Positions 18,197 through 27,673 are shown, numbered from the stretch's first letter. The stretch is DNA of 64,000 nt from Pseudomonas sp. sp1636 (GCF_030376615.1 NZ_JARRAB010000014.1:62001-126000); one strand, 5' to 3'. Made by a program: numbers and translations. Notes: a model not told the origin generated them from the letters alone.

Positions 18197-20233
18197 ATGG
18201 CAATAAAGTCCCGTAAGTCCGTATTGCGTTTCGCACCTGCCAAGGCAGGTTTTGCCTTTGTTGGCATCCTTCCGCTGCTGGTGGCGGCCCATGCCCAGGC
18301 CGTGGAATTCAGCTTCGCCGACAATGAAATCAGCGGCTCCATCGACTCCACCGTGTCCTACGGCCAACTGTGGCGCGTACAGGGTCAGGACAAGACCAAT
18401 AACGACATCAACACCAACGACGGTAACCGCAACTTCGACACGGGTTTGGTCTCTGAGGTCTATAAAATCACCACCGATCTAGGGGTGAATTACAAGAATT
18501 ATGGCGCCTTTATTCGTGGTACTGCGTTCTATGACACTCAGATCATGGATCGCCGCAATGATTACTATGATGCGAATAGTCCTGTGCAGCCTAGTCAGAG
18601 CTATCCCAATGATGATCGCTTTACGTATGAAACCCGGCATAAAGCAGGGCGTAGTGCGCAGATTCTGGATGCCTATATCTATGGTAGCTGGGATGTGGCG
18701 GATATGCCGGTTACCGCGCGTTTCGGTAAGCAGGTGTTTAACTGGGGCGAGGGCTTGTTCTACCGCGGTGGTATCAATACTACCAACCCGATCGATGCCG
18801 CCAAATTCCGCCTGCCAGGCTCTGAGCTAAAGGAAGTGTTGGTGCCGCTTGAGGCGTTTAACGTCAGTGTTGGCTTGAGCGACAATTTGTCGGTGGAGGC
18901 TTTTTATCAGTTTAACTGGAAAGAGTCGGCCATTGACCCGGTGGGCACCTATTTCTCAGAAACCGACCTGTTTGCAGATGGCGGCAACACGGCATATACC
19001 GAACAACCTGCATTGGCCGCGCTTCGTCCTCTCTATCAGGGGCTGTCGGCCGGCAATGTCGGTGGTTTGAGTGGTAACGATTACTTCGATACTAACGGCA
19101 CCTTCAAAGTGGCGACTATCGGTGGGGATATCAATGCCAAGAACGATGGTCAGTTTGGCTTGGCATTTCGCTATATCGCCGAAGAGTTAAACTCCACCGA
19201 GTTCGGTTTCTATTTTGTTAATTACCATGCCAAGGAACCGTCTATTTTTGCCGATGTGGATGATAGTTTCGCGGGGCTGAACCCGTTGGCTATCGGTGCT
19301 GCTGTTACTCCTGCGCTGACACCCCAGGTGCAGCAGGCAGTGGCAGCTCAAGCCGGCGTTCCTTTAGCTACCTTGCAGGCTGTGATTGCCAATCCGGCGC
19401 TAAATCCTGGTCTTGCAGCTGCTTACGCTGGGGCTCTGACTGGTGCGGTAAACTCTGCCGTGGGCGGATTGTCAGCTATTGATTTGGCCAATAACATAAT
19501 CGGTAGCCGTGAATACCCCGAAGATATCCGCATGTACGGTATGAGTTTCAATACCACTGTTGGCGATGCATCGGTGTTTGGTGAATTGTCCTACAGGCCG
19601 AATCTGCCGATTGGTGTGGCTACCACCAACGACATGCTGGGTGATTTGCTTAGCCAGGCGGCCTTTATGACTGCTGGTCAAAGAGTAAATATCGGTGGCC
19701 AAAATGTAGTACTCACCGACACCGTCAGCAACTACGAGCGAGTGGAGGTCTTTAATGCCTCGCTCGGCACTATCTACAATTTTGGTCCCGCACTGGGCTT
19801 CGATTCGCTGTTTGGTGTTGCTGAACTGGCGTCCGAGCACCTGCGCGGTAGTGATCTGCAATACAGCTCTCGCAATGGCAATCGTTACTACGCCGGTCGT
19901 CCCAATGGCTCCTACGTTTCTGGTTATGATCGCGACGACCAGGTTAATAAAAACGCCTACGGTTACACCCTGATGCTTTCCGGTACCTGGAACGACGTCT
20001 ACGCCGGGGTCAACCTGTCGCCGTTTGCCGTCTATAAGGACGACTTCGAAGGTAACTCGCACCAGACCGGCAACTTTATCGAAGGGCGTAAGGCCTACAC
20101 CCTGGGGCTGCGCGCCAGCTACCAGAGCAATCTGGAAGCCGAGCTGCAGTACACCGAGTTCTACGGCGCCGGGCAGAACAACGCAACGCGCGATCGCGAC
20201 AATATCGGTTTGAACGTCAAGTACTCCTTCTAA
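18197..20233 (+). CDS. DUF1302 family outer-membrane-type protein
   Basis: 678 residues from the ATG at 18197 (ACGGAG upstream; earlier in-frame starts precede the natural signal peptide). A signal peptide ends at AHAQA. The rest is rich in alternating aromatic/polar strands (FSFADNEISGSIDSTVSYGQLWRV, ARFGKQVFNWGEGLFYRGG) and ends in Phe (NVKYSF), all typical of outer-membrane beta-barrels and the DUF1302 family. Residues about 357-431 are an unusual Ala/Pro-rich insert (TPALTPQVQQAVAAQAG and onward). Base composition is visibly AT-richer between about 18480 and 19800 than at either end. It is followed 64 bases later by the DUF1329 gene. Confidence 0.85.
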   Translation: MAIKSRKSVLRFAPAKAGFAFVGILPLLVAAHAQAVEFSFADNEISGSIDSTVSYGQLWRVQGQDKTNNDINTNDGNRNFDTGLVSEVYKITTDLGVNYKNYGAFIRGTAFYDTQIMDRRNDYYDANSPVQPSQSYPNDDRFTYETRHKAGRSAQILDAYIYGSWDVADMPVTARFGKQVFNWGEGLFYRGGINTTNPIDAAKFRLPGSELKEVLVPLEAFNVSVGLSDNLSVEAFYQFNWKESAIDPVGTYFSETDLFADGGNTAYTEQPALAALRPLYQGLSAGNVGGLSGNDYFDTNGTFKVATIGGDINAKNDGQFGLAFRYIAEELNSTEFGFYFVNYHAKEPSIFADVDDSFAGLNPLAIGAAVTPALTPQVQQAVAAQAGVPLATLQAVIANPALNPGLAAAYAGALTGAVNSAVGGLSAIDLANNIIGSREYPEDIRMYGMSFNTTVGDASVFGELSYRPNLPIGVATTNDMLGDLLSQAAFMTAGQRVNIGGQNVVLTDTVSNYERVEVFNASLGTIYNFGPALGFDSLFGVAELASEHLRGSDLQYSSRNGNRYYAGRPNGSYVSGYDRDDQVNKNAYGYTLMLSGTWNDVYAGVNLSPFAVYKDDFEGNSHQTGNFIEGRKAYTLGLRASYQSNLEAELQYTEFYGAGQNNATRDRDNIGLNVKYSF

Positions 20234-20297
20234 ACACAACTAGAAAATACCGGGTGCCTGCGGGCGCCCGATTGCTGACTTATCACGGAGAATCAAG

Positions 20298-21668
20298 ATG
20301 CTGAAAAAGCACACGCTGATGGGGGCCGCTATTGCGCTGGCGCTGTCTGCTGGTAGCGCGCTGGCCGCGGTTTCGCCGCAGGATGCCGCCAAGTTGGGCG
20401 CAAGCCTCACCCCTTTCGGTGCCGAGAAGGCCGCTAACGCGGCCGGTACCATTCCCGAGTGGACCGGTGGCATCACTAAGGCGCCGGCCGGCTATACAGC
20501 TGCGGGTCAGCATCATGTGGATCCATTCGCCGCCGACAAGCCGCTGTTTACCATCACCAAGGCCAATCTGGAGCAGTACAAGGACAACTTGACTCCGGGT
20601 CAGATTGCCATGTTCAACACCTATCCCAACACCTATCAGATGCCGGTATACCAGACCCGTCGCTCCGGCTCTGCGCCGCAGTGGGTGTATGACAACAGCA
20701 TCAAGAACGCCAGCACGGCCAAGTTGCTGGATGGCGGTAACGGTTTCACCGACGCCTATGGCGGCATCCCGTTTCCGATCCCACAAAATGGTGTAGAGGC
20801 GCTGTGGAACCACATTGCCCGTTACCGTGGTAGCTATATCGTGCGCCGCGCTTCGGAAGTGGCCGTGCAGCGCAATGGCAGCTACTCCCTGGTGACCTCG
20901 CAGCAGGAAGCGCTGTTCAAGTTCTACAACCCCAAAGGCACGGCTGCCGACCTGAACAACGTCATGTTCTACTACCTGTCGTTCACCAAGAGCCCGGCGC
21001 GTCTGGCCGGTGGTGCGGTGCTGGTGCATGAGACCCTGGATCAGGTGAAAGAGCCGCGTCAGGCCTGGGGTTATAGCGCCGGTCAGCGCCGCGTGCGCCG
21101 CGCGCCGAACCTGGCGTATGACACGCCGATCGCTGCCGCCGATGGCCTGCGTACCGCCGACGACACCGACATGATCAACGGTTCGCCCGATCGCTACGAC
21201 TGGAAGCTGGTGGGCAAGAAGGAAATCTACATTCCTTACAACAGCTATAAAGTCACCAGCCCGGAAGTCAAGTACGAGAACCTGCTGCAAGTGGGTCACC
21301 TGAATCCGGCCTTCACCCGCAACGAGCTTCACCGCGTGTGGGTGGTCGAGGGCACGCTGAAGTCCGGTGCTCGTCACATCTACTCCAAGCGTACCCTGTT
21401 CCTCGACGAGGATAGCTGGCAAGCTGCGGTGGTTGACCAGTACGACGGTCGTGGCGAGCTGTGGCGTGTATCCCTGGCTTACCTGAAGAACTACTACGAT
21501 CTGCCGACCACCTGGTCTGCGCTGGATAGCTTCCACGATCTGCAGGCCCGTCGTTACCACGTGCAGAACCTGGATAACGAAGAGTCGAGCACTATCGACT
21601 TCAGCCAGCCGGTTCCGGACGATGGCTACTTCAAGCCGGCTGCCCTGCGTCGTCGCGGTACGCGTTGA
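20298..21668 (+). CDS. DUF1329 family periplasmic protein
   Basis: 456 residues. The signal peptide MLKKHTLMGAAIALALSAGSALA is followed by the DUF1329 pattern: LGASLTPFGAEKAANAAGTIPEWTGGI, DGGNGFTDAYGGIPFPIP, and late motifs TLFLDEDSWQAAVVDQYDGRGELWRV. DUF1329 proteins have been linked structurally to LolA/LolB-type lipid-binding half-barrels. It is nearly always found next to DUF1302. The start follows CACGGAGAATCAAG. A terminator follows at 21688, so the DUF1302-DUF1329 pair may be transcribed separately from the two genes downstream. Confidence 0.88.
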   Translation: MLKKHTLMGAAIALALSAGSALAAVSPQDAAKLGASLTPFGAEKAANAAGTIPEWTGGITKAPAGYTAAGQHHVDPFAADKPLFTITKANLEQYKDNLTPGQIAMFNTYPNTYQMPVYQTRRSGSAPQWVYDNSIKNASTAKLLDGGNGFTDAYGGIPFPIPQNGVEALWNHIARYRGSYIVRRASEVAVQRNGSYSLVTSQQEALFKFYNPKGTAADLNNVMFYYLSFTKSPARLAGGAVLVHETLDQVKEPRQAWGYSAGQRRVRRAPNLAYDTPIAAADGLRTADDTDMINGSPDRYDWKLVGKKEIYIPYNSYKVTSPEVKYENLLQVGHLNPAFTRNELHRVWVVEGTLKSGARHIYSKRTLFLDEDSWQAAVVDQYDGRGELWRVSLAYLKNYYDLPTTWSALDSFHDLQARRYHVQNLDNEESSTIDFSQPVPDDGYFKPAALRRRGTR

Positions 21669-21687
21669 TTCGGGCGTAGAGTCGCTG

Positions 21688-21716
21688 AAAGGCCGCTACA
21701 GTCGTAGCGGCCTTTT
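21688..21716 (+). terminator. Rho-independent terminator after the DUF1329 gene
   Basis: AAAGGCCGCTAC pairs with GTAGCGGCCTTT around the loop AGTC, followed by a broken T tract (TTCTATTTT). It splits the four-gene cluster into two transcription units or attenuates read-through. Confidence 0.85.
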
Positions 21717-21781
21717 CTATTTTGCCGGCAGAAACAGGCGCAAGCAGTTGGCGGCCTTAACAAAACATAACGTCACGTCGA

Positions 21782-21811
21782 TTGTCAGGCCTTTCTAAAG
21801 CTCGCTAGCAT
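21782..21811 (+). promoter_or_regulatory. Possible sigma-70 promoter of the YCF48-RND pair
   Basis: TTGTCA (21782-21787) and TAGCAT (21806-21811) are separated by 18 bases, about 50 bases before the ATG at 21863. One -35 mismatch and two -10 mismatches make this a moderate prediction. Confidence 0.4.
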
Positions 21812-21862
21812 AAGCGGTCTGCTAAAAAGCAGTGCCATCGATAACAACAAGGGAGAAGGTAT

Positions 21863-22948
21863 ATGAGTGAGCCCGTCACGCGGCGCACCCGGGCCGGTCT
21901 GTTCAATGCACCGGCGTTGCGCTTCTACTCGCCGCTGGCTAAAGCGCTCTCGCTCTGCAGTGTGCTGTCCGTTGTGCTTTTTGCTGCCGCGCCATTGCAG
22001 GCGCAAACCGCCGCCGATTCAGCCGTTCGTTACTCGATCGAATCGCCCAGCGCAGTGAAAAAACTGCTGTTGGACGTTACCCGCGTCGGCCAGCGCCTGG
22101 TGGCTGTTGGCGACCGTGGGCATATCCTCTACTCCGACGACAATGCCGTCAGCTGGACTCAGGCCAAGGTGCCGACCCGGCAGATGCTTACCGCGGTGTT
22201 CTTTGTCGATGACCAGCATGGCTGGGCGGTTGGCCACGACGCACAAATTCTCGCCAGTAACGATGGCGGCGCTACCTGGGTCAAACAGTTCGAGGATCAG
22301 GAGCGCGAGGCCGGTTCGCCTTTCCTGGATGTCTGGTTCAAGGATCTGAACAATGGTTTCGTCGTCGGCGCCTATGGTGCGTTGTACGCGACGACCGATG
22401 GCGGCAAGAACTGGGAAGATGTCGGTGACCGCCTCGACAGCGAAGACGGTTACCACCTCAATGCCATAGTCGCGGTCAAGGATGCCGGCCTGTTCGTCGT
22501 CGGCGAACTGGGTGGCATGTTCCGCTCGGCCGATTGGGGGCAAACCTGGGAAACCATTCAGGGGCCCTACGAGGGCTCACTGTTCGGCGCTCTTGGCACC
22601 AGCGAAACCGGCAGCTTGTTGGTTTATGGTCTGCGCGGCCATATGTTCCGCTCCAGCGATTTCGGCGATAGCTGGCAGCAGATCGAGCTGAATACCCCGA
22701 ATAACGGTCCGCTGGAGTTCGGCCTGGCCGATGGCAACCAACTTGCCGACGGCTCGATCGTGGTCGTTGGGCATGGCGGCACCGTGTTGAAAAGCAGCGA
22801 TGACGGGCGAACCTTCAGTTTGCTCAATCGCGTCGACCGGCTCTCGCTAGCGGGCGTCACTGCACTGGATAACGGCAACCTGATTCTGGTGGGGCAGGGC
22901 GGCGTCCTCGTCGCTGCGCCGACTGGCGCCGATCTGGGCCAACAATAA
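21863..22948 (+). CDS. YCF48/BNR-type beta-propeller protein, exported
   Basis: 361 residues. A long signal peptide ends near APLQAQ. The mature part is a series of about 45-residue repeats with the Asp-box/YCF48 pattern: GWAVGHDAQILASNDGGATW, GFVVGAYGALYATTDGGKNW, LFVVGELGGMFRSADWGQTW, LLVYGLRGHMFRSSDFGDSW, IVVVGHGGTVLKSSDDGRTF. YCF48 (HCF136) is a photosystem II assembly factor; bacterial relatives like this are propellers of unknown binding role. AGGGAGAAGG precedes the ATG. It is 18 bases upstream of the RND transporter gene, suggesting a complex or shared pathway. Confidence 0.85.
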   Translation: MSEPVTRRTRAGLFNAPALRFYSPLAKALSLCSVLSVVLFAAAPLQAQTAADSAVRYSIESPSAVKKLLLDVTRVGQRLVAVGDRGHILYSDDNAVSWTQAKVPTRQMLTAVFFVDDQHGWAVGHDAQILASNDGGATWVKQFEDQEREAGSPFLDVWFKDLNNGFVVGAYGALYATTDGGKNWEDVGDRLDSEDGYHLNAIVAVKDAGLFVVGELGGMFRSADWGQTWETIQGPYEGSLFGALGTSETGSLLVYGLRGHMFRSSDFGDSWQQIELNTPNNGPLEFGLADGNQLADGSIVVVGHGGTVLKSSDDGRTFSLLNRVDRLSLAGVTALDNGNLILVGQGGVLVAAPTGADLGQQ

Positions 22949-22966
22949 TAAGCCGGGAGAGTTTGC

Positions 22967-25321
22967 ATGAGTAAGCATCAACAACAACCTGCGTCTGTCC
23001 TCGAGCGGTTGATCTTCAATAACCGTCCGGCGGTGATTGTACTGTGCCTGCTGATCAGTGTTTTTCTGTTCTATCAGGCTGCCCAGGTGCGCCCACAAAC
23101 CAGTTTCGAGAAGATGATCCCGCTGGGCCATCCCTATATCCAGAAGATGCTCGAGCATCGCAATGACCTGGCGAACCTGGGCAACACCGTGCGCATCTCG
23201 GTGGAAGCGGTCGATGGCGACATCTTCACCAAGGAGTACATGGAGACCCTGCGTCAGATCAGCGACGAAGTGTTCTACATTCCCGGTGTCGATCGTTCCG
23301 GGCTGAAATCGCTGTGGAGCCCGAGCGTGCGCTGGACCGAGGTGACGGAAGAGGGCTTCGCCGGCGGCGAAGTGATTCCGCAGACCTACGACGGTTCCAG
23401 CGACAGCCTGGAGGATTTGCGCAGCAATATCCTCAAGTCCGGGCAGGTCGGCCGGCTGGTGGCCAACAACTTCAAATCGAGCATCGTCGATGTGCCGCTG
23501 CTGGAGTCCTACCCGAATCCCGAGAACCAGGGCGAGCTGATTCCGCTGAACTACCAGAAATTCTCCCACGAGCTGGAAGAGAAGATTCGCGAGAAGTACC
23601 AGGCACAAAACCCTAACGTGAAGGTGCACATCATCGGCTTCGCCAAGAAAGTTGGCGATCTGATCGATGGTCTGGTCGGTGTGGCCTTGTTCTTTGCCGT
23701 GGCCATCGGCATCACCTTCGCCCTGCTGCTGTGGTTCACCCATTGCTTCAAGAGCACCCTGGCGGTGGTCATCACCACCCTGATCGCGGTGGTCTGGCAG
23801 CTCGGCTTGCTGCACACCCTGGGCTTCGGCCTGGATCCCTATTCGATGCTGGTACCGTTTCTGGTGTTCGCCATCGGCATCTCCCATGGGGTGCAGAAAA
23901 TCAACGGTATCGCCATGGCCTCGGGGGAGGCGACGAGTCCGTTGTCTGCCGCGCGCATGGCGTTCCGCCAACTGTTCATTCCCGGCTTGGTCGCCTTGCT
24001 GTCGGATGCGGTCGGCTTCATTACCCTGCTGCTGATCGATATCGGCGTGATCCGTGAACTGGCCATCGGTGCGTCGATGGGGGTGGCGGTGATTATCCTG
24101 ACCAACCTGATCCTGCTGCCGGTGATGATTTCCTATATCGGCATCAGCAAGAAGGCGGTCAAGATCAGCCGTGAAGAGGCGGCCAAGGATCACCCGCTCT
24201 GGCGTCTGCTTTCCAACTTCGCCCATCCGATGGTGGCGCCGGTGTCCGTGCTGGTTGCCATGGTGGCCCTGGCCGGTGGCGTCTGGTATGGCCAGAACCT
24301 GAAGATCGGCGACCTCGACCAGGGCGCGCCGGAGCTGCATCCGGACTCGCGCTACAACCTGGACAACGATTTCGTCATCCACAACTACTCGACCAGCTCC
24401 GATGTGCTGGTGGTGATGGTCAAGACCAAGACGGAAGGTTGCTCGACCTACCCGGCGCTGTCGGCCATGGACGAGCTGACGTGGAAGATGGAGAACACCG
24501 AGGGCGTGCAGTCGGCCATTTCCATGGTCACGGTGTCGCGTCAGGTGATCAAGGGCATGAACGAGGGCAACCTGAAATGGGAAACCTTGTCGCGTAACCA
24601 GGACGTGCTGAACAACTCGATTGCCCGCGCCGACGGTCTGTACAACTCCGATTGTTCGGTGGCGCCGGTGCTGGTGTTCCTCAACGATCACAAGGCGGAA
24701 ACCCTGGAGCGGGCGGTCGCGGTCGTCGAAGGTTTCGCCAAGGAAACCAACAGGGAAGGCCTGGAGTTCATCCTGGCCGCCGGTAACGCGGGTATCGAAG
24801 CGGCCACCAACGAAGTGATCGCCGCGTCGGAGACCACCATGCTGGTGGCGGTCTATGCCGCCGTGAGCATCATGTGCCTGCTGACCTTCCGTTCCATTGC
24901 GGCGACCCTTTGTGTGATTCTGCCGCTGGTGTTGACTTCGGTGCTGGGTAACGCCCTGATGGCTTATATGGGCATCGGCGTGAAGGTGGCCACCCTGCCG
25001 GTGATTGCCTTGGGTGTGGGCATCGGTGTCGACTACGGCATCTATATCTACAGCCGCATGGAGACCTACCTGCGCCAGGGGCTGTCGTTGCAGGAGGCCT
25101 ACTACGAGACCCTCAAGTCGACCGGTAAGGCCGTGCTGTTTACCGGCGTATGCCTGGCGATCGGCGTGGCGACCTGGATCTTCTCGGCGATCAAGTTCCA
25201 GGCCGACATGGGCCTGATGCTGACCTTCATGTTCCTCTGGAACATGATCGGCGCGATCTGGCTGCTGCCGGCACTGGCACGCTTCCTGATCAACCCGGAG
25301 AAGCTGCGCCACAAGGCCTGA
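22967..25321 (+). CDS. RND superfamily transporter (MMPL type)
   Basis: 784 residues. It has two halves, each with a periplasmic domain followed by a membrane bundle: TM1 about 24-42, cluster at about 225-395, TM about 420-440, cluster at about 620-770. The motif GIGVDYGIYIYSRME in the second half and FAIGISHGVQKING in the first are the RND TM4-like signatures. It is shorter than drug-efflux RND pumps and of the MmpL/HpnN type that moves lipids or other hydrophobic compounds across the inner membrane. It is adjacent to the YCF48 gene and probably works with the DUF1302/DUF1329 envelope proteins. GGGAG precedes the ATG. Confidence 0.9.
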   Translation: MSKHQQQPASVLERLIFNNRPAVIVLCLLISVFLFYQAAQVRPQTSFEKMIPLGHPYIQKMLEHRNDLANLGNTVRISVEAVDGDIFTKEYMETLRQISDEVFYIPGVDRSGLKSLWSPSVRWTEVTEEGFAGGEVIPQTYDGSSDSLEDLRSNILKSGQVGRLVANNFKSSIVDVPLLESYPNPENQGELIPLNYQKFSHELEEKIREKYQAQNPNVKVHIIGFAKKVGDLIDGLVGVALFFAVAIGITFALLLWFTHCFKSTLAVVITTLIAVVWQLGLLHTLGFGLDPYSMLVPFLVFAIGISHGVQKINGIAMASGEATSPLSAARMAFRQLFIPGLVALLSDAVGFITLLLIDIGVIRELAIGASMGVAVIILTNLILLPVMISYIGISKKAVKISREEAAKDHPLWRLLSNFAHPMVAPVSVLVAMVALAGGVWYGQNLKIGDLDQGAPELHPDSRYNLDNDFVIHNYSTSSDVLVVMVKTKTEGCSTYPALSAMDELTWKMENTEGVQSAISMVTVSRQVIKGMNEGNLKWETLSRNQDVLNNSIARADGLYNSDCSVAPVLVFLNDHKAETLERAVAVVEGFAKETNREGLEFILAAGNAGIEAATNEVIAASETTMLVAVYAAVSIMCLLTFRSIAATLCVILPLVLTSVLGNALMAYMGIGVKVATLPVIALGVGIGVDYGIYIYSRMETYLRQGLSLQEAYYETLKSTGKAVLFTGVCLAIGVATWIFSAIKFQADMGLMLTFMFLWNMIGAIWLLPALARFLINPEKLRHKA

Positions 25322-25342
25322 TCGGCAGACGCAGTACTAAAG

Positions 25343-25371
25343 AACCGCGGCCTTAGGGACGCGGTTTTTTT
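25343..25371 (+). terminator. Rho-independent terminator after the RND gene
   Basis: AACCGCG pairs with CGCGGTT around a ten-base loop, followed by seven T residues, 22 bases after the transporter stop. Confidence 0.88.
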
Positions 25372-25472
25372 ATCTCGCCAGTAGCGGCATGGCGTCCTGG
25401 CTGCTGCTCGGTGGTTGCGTCGCGGGCGGTTATCCTAGAGTACGTTCAAGGCGTTAAAGGCGAGGTGAGGCC

Positions 25473-25838
25473 ATGCTCCTGCGTCTGGCCGCGGATGCCG
25501 TGTTGCTGCTGCATCTGCTGTTCATTGCGTTCGCGCTACTCGGTGGTTTGCCGGTGTTGCGCTGGCGTTGGCTTGCCTGGCTGCATCTGCCTGCTGTGCT
25601 CTGGGCGGTGGCGGTCGAGTCGCTACAGCTGCTGTGCCCGCTGACGCCACTGGAGAACGCTTTGCGTCAAGGCGCAGGGCAAGCGGGTTACAGCACCGGC
25701 TTTATCCAGCACTATCTGCTGCCGATCCTCTATCCGAGCGGGCTCACGCCCTTTATCCAGCTGTGGTTGGCCGCGTTGCTGCTGTTGCCGAACCTGCTGG
25801 TTTATGGCTTTTTGCTCTGGCGTTGGCGCAGCCGTTAG
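25473..25838 (+). CDS. DUF2784 family membrane protein
   Basis: 121 residues with three predicted membrane segments (about 6-26, 31-50, 93-117). The family motif CPLTPLENALRQGAGQAGYSTGFIQHYLLPILYPSGLT is complete. DUF2784 proteins are small inner-membrane proteins of unknown role. A GCGAGGTGAGG site precedes the ATG. It stands alone between the transporter terminator and the SDR gene. Confidence 0.85.
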   Translation: MLLRLAADAVLLLHLLFIAFALLGGLPVLRWRWLAWLHLPAVLWAVAVESLQLLCPLTPLENALRQGAGQAGYSTGFIQHYLLPILYPSGLTPFIQLWLAALLLLPNLLVYGFLLWRWRSR

Positions 25839-25958
25839 CCGGTCTGCCAGTGACAGCGGTTTGCCTTGGTCATTCAGCAACATGATGGTACGTGGGGCGG
25901 AATATTTCCTTGGCTACACTGCGCCCGGTCTTCCATCGCACAACAAGGCGGCTTCCAT

Positions 25959-26768
25959 ATGCAAAACCGCATGATGATTACCGGCGCAGGTTCGGGCTTG
26001 GGTCGTGAAATCGCCCTGCGCTGGGCGCGCGAGGGCTGGCGCCTGGCGCTTGCCGATGTCAACGAGGCGGGTCTGGGCGAGACCCTGCAATTGATCCGCG
26101 CCGCCGGCGGCGAGGGTTTCACCCAGCGTTGCGACGTGCGCGACTACAGCCAGCTGACCGCTTTGGCGCAGGCCTGCGAGGAAAAGTTCGGCGGCATCGA
26201 TGTAATCGTCAATAACGCCGGTGTGGCCTCGGGCGGCTTCTTCAGTGAATTGTCGCTGGAGGATTGGGACTGGCAGATCGCGATCAACCTGATGGGCGTG
26301 GTCAAGGGCTGCAAGGCGTTCCTGCCGTTGCTCGAACGCAGCAAGGGCCGGATCGTCAACATCGCCTCGATGGCGGCCTTGATGCAGGGCCCGGCGATGA
26401 GCAATTACAACGTGGCCAAGGCCGGTGTAGTGGCGCTGTCGGAGAGCCTGCTGATCGAACTGAAACAACAGCAAGTTGGGGTGCACGTGGTCTGCCCGTC
26501 GTTCTTCCAGACCAACCTGCTCGATTCCTTCCGTGGCCCGACGCCAGCGATGAAGGCCCAGGTCGGCAAGCTGCTGGAAAGCTCGCCGATCAGCGCCGCG
26601 GACATCGCCGCCTATATCTATGACGAGATGGCCAAGGGCGAGTTCCTGATTCTGCCCCATGAGCAGGGCCGCATGGCCTGGGCGTTGAAGCAGAACAACC
26701 CGCAATTGCTCTATGACGAAATGACCGACATGGCCGACAGGATGCGCGCCAAGGGCAAGCCGGCGTAA
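25959..26768 (+). CDS. Short-chain dehydrogenase/reductase
   Basis: 269 residues from the ATG at 25959. The Rossmann motif TGAGSGLG and the DVRDY acidic-residue region point to a classical SDR, with NNAG at about 88-91 and the catalytic pair Ser (IASMAAL) and YNVAK. The substrate is not determinable; the size and the VVCPSFFQTNLLDSF region resemble uncharacterised pseudomonad SDRs. No partner gene is co-transcribed downstream; the EamA gene is convergent. Confidence 0.85.
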   Translation: MQNRMMITGAGSGLGREIALRWAREGWRLALADVNEAGLGETLQLIRAAGGEGFTQRCDVRDYSQLTALAQACEEKFGGIDVIVNNAGVASGGFFSELSLEDWDWQIAINLMGVVKGCKAFLPLLERSKGRIVNIASMAALMQGPAMSNYNVAKAGVVALSESLLIELKQQQVGVHVVCPSFFQTNLLDSFRGPTPAMKAQVGKLLESSPISAADIAAYIYDEMAKGEFLILPHEQGRMAWALKQNNPQLLYDEMTDMADRMRAKGKPA

Positions 26769-26821
26769 TCCAGCTCGAGGTGCTGCGGCGGGCGAGGTTG
26801 ATCCCTGCGCCAGCCGGCTGC

Positions 26822-27673
26822 TCAGCGCGCCATGCGCGCCGAGCAGAAAATCGCCAGGATGATCAACGTGCCGCCGAGCAGCATGCGCAGGGTCGGTACC
26901 TCGTTGAACAGCCACCAGGCGAGGGCGATGCCGTAGACCGGCTCCAGGGCGAAGATCACCGCCGCGCTGCGCGCCTTGATCACGCGCAGGCTGGCGACGA
27001 ACAGGCTGTGCGCCAAACCGGTACAGAACACCCCGAGCAGGGCCAGCCAGAACCAGTCGAGCAACCGCAGGCCGGGCAGCAGGGGCCAGGCCAAGGGCAG
27101 GAAGCACAGCAGCACCGTGAGGTTCTGGCACAGCGCCGCCTGCACCGGATCCAGGCCGCGGGTGCTGGCGCGATTGAGCAGCGACAGCAGGGCGAACAGC
27201 AAGCCCGACAACACCGCCCAGAGCAGCCCGACCGTGGCCTGATTGCCGAGGTCGAAATTCGGCGTGACCAGGATCAACCCCAGGCAGACCACGGCGACCA
27301 TGGCGAATTCGCCGGGTCGCGTGCGTTCGCGAAACAGCAGGCCTTCGAGCAATACGGTAAACGCCGGGAAGCTGGCGAAGCCGAGGGTGGCGATGGCCAC
27401 CCCGGAAACCGTCACCGCCTCGAAGAAGGTCAGCCAATGGCTGCCGAGCAACAAGCCGCCGAGTACCAGCATGGCCAGCTGACGGGCGTTTGGCCGTTGG
27501 CTGTGCTCCTGGCTGAGGAGGCGGGCGAACAGGGCCAGGGCGACGACGGCGAAAATCGCCCGGCCGCCGACGATGGCCATGGGCAGGGTATTGGCCAGTT
27601 TGCCGAAGATCCCCGACAGGCCGAACAGCAGGGCGCCGAGGTGAATCGCCAGCAGTGCCTTGCGCTCGGTCAT
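26822..27673 (-). CDS. EamA/DMT-family transporter
   Basis: 283 residues with ten predicted membrane helices in two repeated EamA halves (about 5-135 and 148-280). Features include GALLFGLSGIFGKLA near the start and LEPVYGIALAWWLFNEVPT at the second-half signature. DMT exporters of this type move amino acids or other metabolites out of the cell; the substrate is unknown. Its start overlaps the stop of the upstream tRNA-binding protein by four bases, so the two are coupled. Confidence 0.87.
   Translation of the reverse strand: MTERKALLAIHLGALLFGLSGIFGKLANTLPMAIVGGRAIFAVVALALFARLLSQEHSQRPNARQLAMLVLGGLLLGSHWLTFFEAVTVSGVAIATLGFASFPAFTVLLEGLLFRERTRPGEFAMVAVVCLGLILVTPNFDLGNQATVGLLWAVLSGLLFALLSLLNRASTRGLDPVQAALCQNLTVLLCFLPLAWPLLPGLRLLDWFWLALLGVFCTGLAHSLFVASLRVIKARSAAVIFALEPVYGIALAWWLFNEVPTLRMLLGGTLIILAIFCSARMAR

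Noticed and set aside
22847..25312. 821-codon minus-strand frame opposite the RND transporter
   Set aside because: Gln/His/Gly-rich antisense artefact; the transporter on the plus strand is clear.
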